A program made the translations under genes and the position numbers. DNA of 64,000 nt, taken from contig JAEVYY010000012.1 of NCBI GenBank assembly GCA_023392535.1, forward strand, positions 1 to 64,000, read 5' to 3'. Positions within the stretch are counted from its first letter, which is position 1; each line of letters begins with the position of its first letter. This DNA comes from Bacillota bacterium. Its GTDB lineage: Bacteria > Bacillota > Clostridia > Lachnospirales > Lachnospiraceae. Positions 60,262 to 64,000 of this stretch are shown here, one piece after another. Below the pieces are notes generated by a model, which worked only from the letters and a program-made list of their open reading frames with translations, ran no database searches and was not told the origin of the DNA.

Positions 60262-60897
60262 ATGATACAATATTTAAATAAAATCAGACAACCTATTAAC
60301 ATGAAAATAAGTAAAAAGATCACCTATACAGTTATATTTTTACTTGTAGGAATTGTTTTGGGTATTGTTTCAAAAGCATTAGATGAGACCGCAAGCAATT
60401 TATTACCGGCATTTCTTGAGATGCTTGATTTGAGAAATTTCTTTTCTCGTATGGGGTTTTGGATATTTAGTGGTATTTGTATTTCAATTTATAGTAAGAC
60501 GCCTCTGCATGCTTCCCTAAATGTTTTTATTTTCTTTGCAGGGATGGTAAGCAGTTATTATATTTACACGGTTCAGGTCGCAGGTTTTTTTCCAAAATCA
60601 TATATGATTATTTGGGTCATCATGACAATATTGTCGCCATCCATGGGAGCGATATGCTGGTATGCAAAAGGGATACATCCGATGTCAGTGTGTATTTCTG
60701 TTATCCTATTCATGATGATGGCACGGCAGGCATTTTCTTTTGGACTTTGGTACTTTGATATCAAGTACATGCTAGAGTTGTTGCTATTGGGTGCGACAAT
60801 TGGTGTATTGTACAAAACTAAAAGACAGATTTTGACAGTCATAGGTGCAGGAATGCTTCTGTTCTTTGCGACTTCTCCATTTCACCTATTAGGCTGA
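60262..60897 (+). CDS. Six-helix membrane protein, DUF6518-like
   Basis: 211 residues with about six hydrophobic segments: about 24-42, 62-80, 88-108, 115-132, 145-160 and 170-205. A short basic amphipathic start (KKITY) precedes the first. It recalls the DUF6518 family, an identification I hold loosely. AGAGGA before ATG 60262. It lies just upstream of a regulator gene, so it may be co-transcribed with the third two-component system. Confidence 0.65.
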   Translation: MIQYLNKIRQPINMKISKKITYTVIFLLVGIVLGIVSKALDETASNLLPAFLEMLDLRNFFSRMGFWIFSGICISIYSKTPLHASLNVFIFFAGMVSSYYIYTVQVAGFFPKSYMIIWVIMTILSPSMGAICWYAKGIHPMSVCISVILFMMMARQAFSFGLWYFDIKYMLELLLLGATIGVLYKTKRQILTVIGAGMLLFFATSPFHLLG

Positions 60898-60918
60898 GAC
60901 AGAAAGCAGGTGATGAAA

Positions 60919-61623
60919 ATGAATAGTAAAATCTTATTGGTAGATGACGAAAAGGACATAGTAGACTTAATACAAGAAGTATTGCAGCAAGATGGCTTTC
61001 AGACCATTCAGAAAGCATATAAGGGACTGGATGCGTTACGAATTTGTCGGGAATTTCAGCCTGACGTGGTTGTGTTAGATGTTATGCTTCCAGACCTTGA
61101 CGGCTTAGAGGTGTGCAAAAAAATACGGGAATTTTCCTATTGTTCTATTCTGTTCCTTTCCTCAAAAAATGATGATATTGATAAAATCCTTGGCCTTTCC
61201 AGCGGCGGTGATGATTACATTACCAAACCTTTCAGCCCACGGGAAGTTGTTTTCCGTATTAAAGCGCAGCTTCGCCGTCAACAGTATCAGGTCACACAAG
61301 ATTCATGCATTAACGATACTTTGCGTGTCGGCCCTCTTTCTCTCGATAGGGAAAGCTGTCGGGCTTATAAGTCAGGACAGGAAATCAGCCTGACTGGACG
61401 TGAATTTCTGCTTTTGTCTTATCTAATGGAGAACGCCGATAAAATTATCAGCAAAGAACGTTTATATGAACAGGTTTGGGGCCAATACAGCAGCATTTGT
61501 GATAATACCATTATGGTTCATATCCGCCATATCCGGGAAAAGATAGAGGATACTCCCTCAAACCCCAGACAGCTTATTACGGTGAAGGGCTTGGGGTACA
61601 AGTTAAAGAAAAGGACTGATTAG
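60919..61623 (+). CDS. OmpR-family response regulator
   Basis: 234 residues. DDE (9-11), phospho-acceptor Asp54 (VVVLDVMLPDLDG), YITKPFSPREV, and a winged helix with TGREFLLLSYLMENADKIISKERLYEQVWG and TVKGLGYKLK. AAGCAGG lies eight bases before ATG 60919; GTG 60910 and ATG 60913 overlap that site. The kinase gene starts at the next base after the stop. Confidence 0.92.
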   Translation: MNSKILLVDDEKDIVDLIQEVLQQDGFQTIQKAYKGLDALRICREFQPDVVVLDVMLPDLDGLEVCKKIREFSYCSILFLSSKNDDIDKILGLSSGGDDYITKPFSPREVVFRIKAQLRRQQYQVTQDSCINDTLRVGPLSLDRESCRAYKSGQEISLTGREFLLLSYLMENADKIISKERLYEQVWGQYSSICDNTIMVHIRHIREKIEDTPSNPRQLITVKGLGYKLKKRTD

Positions 61624-63036
61624 ATGAAAAAATCCGGCTATCGCACAATTTTTCATATTTACCTGATTTTCTTCTTTTCGCTGCTTGGGGCGATTGTCGC
61701 AGCGACTGGTCTTTTCTATTTATTAGTTACCGTTCAAACACCAGGTGGCTCCACGATAAAGAGCGATTGGCCGAAATCATTTACAGAGGATTTCAGGGCT
61801 CAAATTATTTTTATTGATGATAGACCACAGGTCAAACAAAGCGGAATAAAACTGTTGCAGGAGAACGAAATCGGGCTGCAAATTTTAGATGATTCCGGCT
61901 ATGAAATATGCAGCTTTCAAAAACCCGAACAGGCTGATGATACTTATTCCGACAAGGAGCTTTTGCATCTTTACCAAACAGGACAAATAGGAGATGGCGA
62001 AATCACTTCTTTTATCGGAACGGTTACAAATAATGGAAACGACTATGCGTATATCCTCCATTTTCCTGTAAAAATCTCAAAGATAACCATGTATTTAAAT
62101 GCAGAAAAATTTACAGGTGGGAAAACAATTATCATTCTTCTTTTTTGTATACTATTTGCAGTGGTTCTTGTTTCTGGGATTATCTATGGATTTTGGACAA
62201 CGCGGATGATGGGGCGTCTAACCGCTTCTATCAGGGAGATCGCAACACGCAGTTATCTTCCCTTCCAAGCTCACGGCGCTTTCAGTGACATATATGACAG
62301 TTTAAACACCTTGGACACAGAGATTAAAGCAAGCGATAGATTGCGGGAGCAGACAGAAAAAATGCGCAAGGAATGGATTGCCAACATCACCCATGATCTG
62401 AAAACGCCTTTATCGCCCATGAAAGGCTATGCTGAACTATTACAGGAGCATGGCGGCAGAACTGAGGAACAATGTAAGCGGTATGCACAGGTCATGCTAA
62501 AAAATGTTGCTTATATGGAAACACTGATTGACGATTTGAAATTAACCTATCAATTAGAAAATGGCATGATTCCCTTGAAGCGGCAGGAGCATAATTTCAA
62601 CCGTTTTTTAAAAGAATTGGTAATTGATATTTTAAACAATCCCGAATATGAGTGTCGTACCATTGATTTTGAAACTACTGAAGAAACGGTTTCATTTTCT
62701 TTCGATCAAACGCTCTTGACAAGAGCCTTTCAGAATTTAATCATTAACGCATTTGTGCACGGGAATGAAAATACGGAAGTCACCCTGCAAACTTCCATTT
62801 CTGATACCATCCTTCAAGTTATTGTGTCTGATAATGGAAAAGGAATGACGGCAGAGGAAGCAGGCTCGCTCTTTGAGCGTTACTATCGGGGAAGCAGCAC
62901 GGAGCATAAGCCGGAAGGAACAGGTTTGGGGTTGGCCATTTCCAAAAGCATTGTTGAACTTCATGGAGGAACAATATCCGTATTCAGCATACCCGGGAAT
63001 GGGACGGCTTTTCAGATACAGTTTCCCATAAATTAA
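61624..63036 (+). CDS. Sensor histidine kinase with extracytoplasmic domain
   Basis: 470 residues. Membrane segments at about 10-36 and 163-188 enclose an outside domain of some 125 residues. HAMP follows, then HisKA WIANITHDLKTPLSPMKGYAE (His257) and HATPase with NLIINAFVHG, VSDNGKGMT and GTGLGLAISKSIV. Unlike the other two OmpR-linked kinases in the window it has a real sensor domain. Partner of the regulator at 60919. Confidence 0.93.
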   Translation: MKKSGYRTIFHIYLIFFFSLLGAIVAATGLFYLLVTVQTPGGSTIKSDWPKSFTEDFRAQIIFIDDRPQVKQSGIKLLQENEIGLQILDDSGYEICSFQKPEQADDTYSDKELLHLYQTGQIGDGEITSFIGTVTNNGNDYAYILHFPVKISKITMYLNAEKFTGGKTIIILLFCILFAVVLVSGIIYGFWTTRMMGRLTASIREIATRSYLPFQAHGAFSDIYDSLNTLDTEIKASDRLREQTEKMRKEWIANITHDLKTPLSPMKGYAELLQEHGGRTEEQCKRYAQVMLKNVAYMETLIDDLKLTYQLENGMIPLKRQEHNFNRFLKELVIDILNNPEYECRTIDFETTEETVSFSFDQTLLTRAFQNLIINAFVHGNENTEVTLQTSISDTILQVIVSDNGKGMTAEEAGSLFERYYRGSSTEHKPEGTGLGLAISKSIVELHGGTISVFSIPGNGTAFQIQFPIN

Positions 63037-63114
63037 GGTTATTTAAGGTTGCCTGAAAAATAGATTAAGGTTGACAGTTTATCATTTGATTATGATAGCT
63101 GCCAACCTTTTTTT
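63033..63114 (+). promoter_or_regulatory. AAGGTT repeats and terminator before the last transporter gene
   Basis: TTAAGGTT recurs at 63033-63040, 63043-63050 and 63065-63072, on one helix face (10 and 22 bases apart). The third overlaps a TTGACA (63071-63076) and also begins a long hairpin: AAGGTTGaCAG pairs with CTGcCAACCTT, with TATCAT/ATGATA inside, ending in seven T. So an operator, a possible promoter and the terminator of the kinase gene overlap here. Confidence 0.65.
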
Positions 63115-63191
63115 AGAGATTGGATCTGTTGAGAAAACGCATTGGAATAGGTGTCTATAGAGTCTATCTTCAATAGAAAGCAGGTATTTAA

Positions 63192-64000
63192 TTGAAAATT
63201 ATATGGAAATACATTCTGACGAATGTAAAAGAACGCAAAACAAGAACAGCCGTTATGCTGCTGTCAATACTTCTATCTACAACATTGTTGTTTGTGTCTT
63301 TTTCTATTGGTGCGTCCTATGAAAGCGCACAGCGGAAAATGGCACAGGGCATGGCGGGGAGTGCAACGATTTCCGTTACCGCCGCAGATGACAGGAATGC
63401 AATTGATATCCGTAAAATTCCCGATTTATCCTCTATTGAAGTAAGTGTGGGTATGCTGGAGGAAAGTTCCTTATATCACGAAAATGGCTATTACGAAACG
63501 GTTGACCTGATCGCTGCCGACCTCTCTAAGCTTAACCAAATCAATCAACCGCGCTTGCTAGAGGATGGAGAAATCACGGACTTATCTGGTAGCAAGATTA
63601 TTCTGCCGGATCGATTTACTTCAAAATATGGAATTGAAAAAGGCGATACCATTACCTTGCAAATCAAGGGAACCCCTGTCAGCTTTGAAGTAGCGGAAAT
63701 TGCCGCCTATGATACTGTTTTTCTGAGGCATACAAGGGGAGCAACCGCTCTTTTACCTCTTTCCACATTGACTGTACTTTTAGGGCAAACAGATGGATAC
63801 AGCGAGATTCTAATAAAACCCTCAGAAGGTGTCTCTACCGGTGATCTGATAAGTGAGCTGACGGCGGCGCTTCCTGACAGCGGCTATCAGGTATCCGAGA
63901 TTGTAAATGAAGCACAGATTACAGCCGATGCAAGGCAAAAATCTATGCCGTTCTTCCTAATTAGCTTTTTCTCTCTGACTATCAGTATCTTTATCATTTA
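63192..64000 (+). CDS. FtsX-type ABC transporter permease (partial, runs off window)
   Basis: 269 codons without stop to the window edge, starting at TTG 63192 with AAAGCAGG upstream. It begins KIIWKYILTNVKERKTRTAVMLLSILLSTTLLFVSFSIGASYESA, a membrane segment with basic lead that is typical of FtsX/MacB permeases. A periplasmic-type domain of about 210 residues follows, then a second segment begins (PFFLISFFSLTISIFII). The AAGGTT repeats just upstream suggest control by the regulator at 60919. The ATPase gene is presumably beyond 64000. Confidence 0.88.
   Translation, partial: MKIIWKYILTNVKERKTRTAVMLLSILLSTTLLFVSFSIGASYESAQRKMAQGMAGSATISVTAADDRNAIDIRKIPDLSSIEVSVGMLEESSLYHENGYYETVDLIAADLSKLNQINQPRLLEDGEITDLSGSKIILPDRFTSKYGIEKGDTITLQIKGTPVSFEVAEIAAYDTVFLRHTRGATALLPLSTLTVLLGQTDGYSEILIKPSEGVSTGDLISELTAALPDSGYQVSEIVNEAQITADARQKSMPFFLISFFSLTISIFII

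Overview
The window looks like chromosomal DNA of an anaerobic, low-GC Firmicute, most likely a gut-type Lachnospiraceae/Clostridium-group bacterium. The grounds are strong AGGAGG ribosome sites, frequent TTG/GTG starts, a large (Bacillus/Clostridium-type) SRP RNA, a T-box in front of metG, a split transketolase, YesM/YesN two-component systems beside sugar-binding lipoproteins, a free-standing MsmK-type sugar ATPase, and an anaerobic NTP-reductase activase. No rRNA, tRNA or CRISPR array was seen, and no integrase or transposase gene was recognised. All calls come from reading the sequence; no database was searched.

Layout. 1-1.75 kb: a small secreted repeat protein flanked by diverged copies of a hairpin-forming repeat. 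1.75-7.5 kb: an L-arabinose operon (isomerase, kinase, 4-epimerase, two-part transketolase) behind a promoter overlapped by an inverted repeat. 7.5-21 kb: mostly housekeeping (T-box plus metG, MsmK ATPase with a CdaR-type regulator, radical-SAM activase, tadA, SRP RNA, a polar amino acid ABC importer). A 2-kb segment carrying one AT-rich membrane-protein gene lies between the SRP RNA gene and a second 43-bp copy of its 3' end. 21-24.4 kb: a ROK regulator with an MFS permease, then a methyltransferase behind a leader-peptide/terminator region. 24.6-36.5 kb: a carbohydrate locus with a YesN/YesM system between two binding lipoproteins, an Mgl/Rbs-type importer, a Gfo/Idh/MocA oxidoreductase and a TIM-barrel isomerase.

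36.6-64 kb is accessory in character. It holds three OmpR-type two-component systems next to ABC transporters of the peptide-antibiotic defence kind (FtsX-type at 36.7-41.7 and from 60.9 kb to the window edge, LanFEG/Bcr-type at 52.7-56.9 kb). Near each there are AAGGTT direct repeats at about one-helical-turn spacing. A BlaI/BlaR1-like pair (57.1-58.7 kb) has four matching operators, one of them in front of a lipoprotein gene instead of a beta-lactamase. Between these lies an operon of richer GC look with two Fe-S flavoenzymes of the 2,4-dienoyl-CoA reductase/BaiCD-BaiH family, two MFS transporters and a LysR regulator, followed by a TraX-like protein, a TetR/flavodoxin pair and an HxlR regulator facing a beheaded oxidoreductase. 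The last gene, an FtsX-type permease, runs off the right edge.

Most notable: the duplicated SRP RNA 3' end flanking a lone gene (possible integration footprint), the leader-peptide attenuator before the methyltransferase, the shared AAGGTT boxes, the four-site BlaI regulon, and the orphan OYE-type reductase operon.
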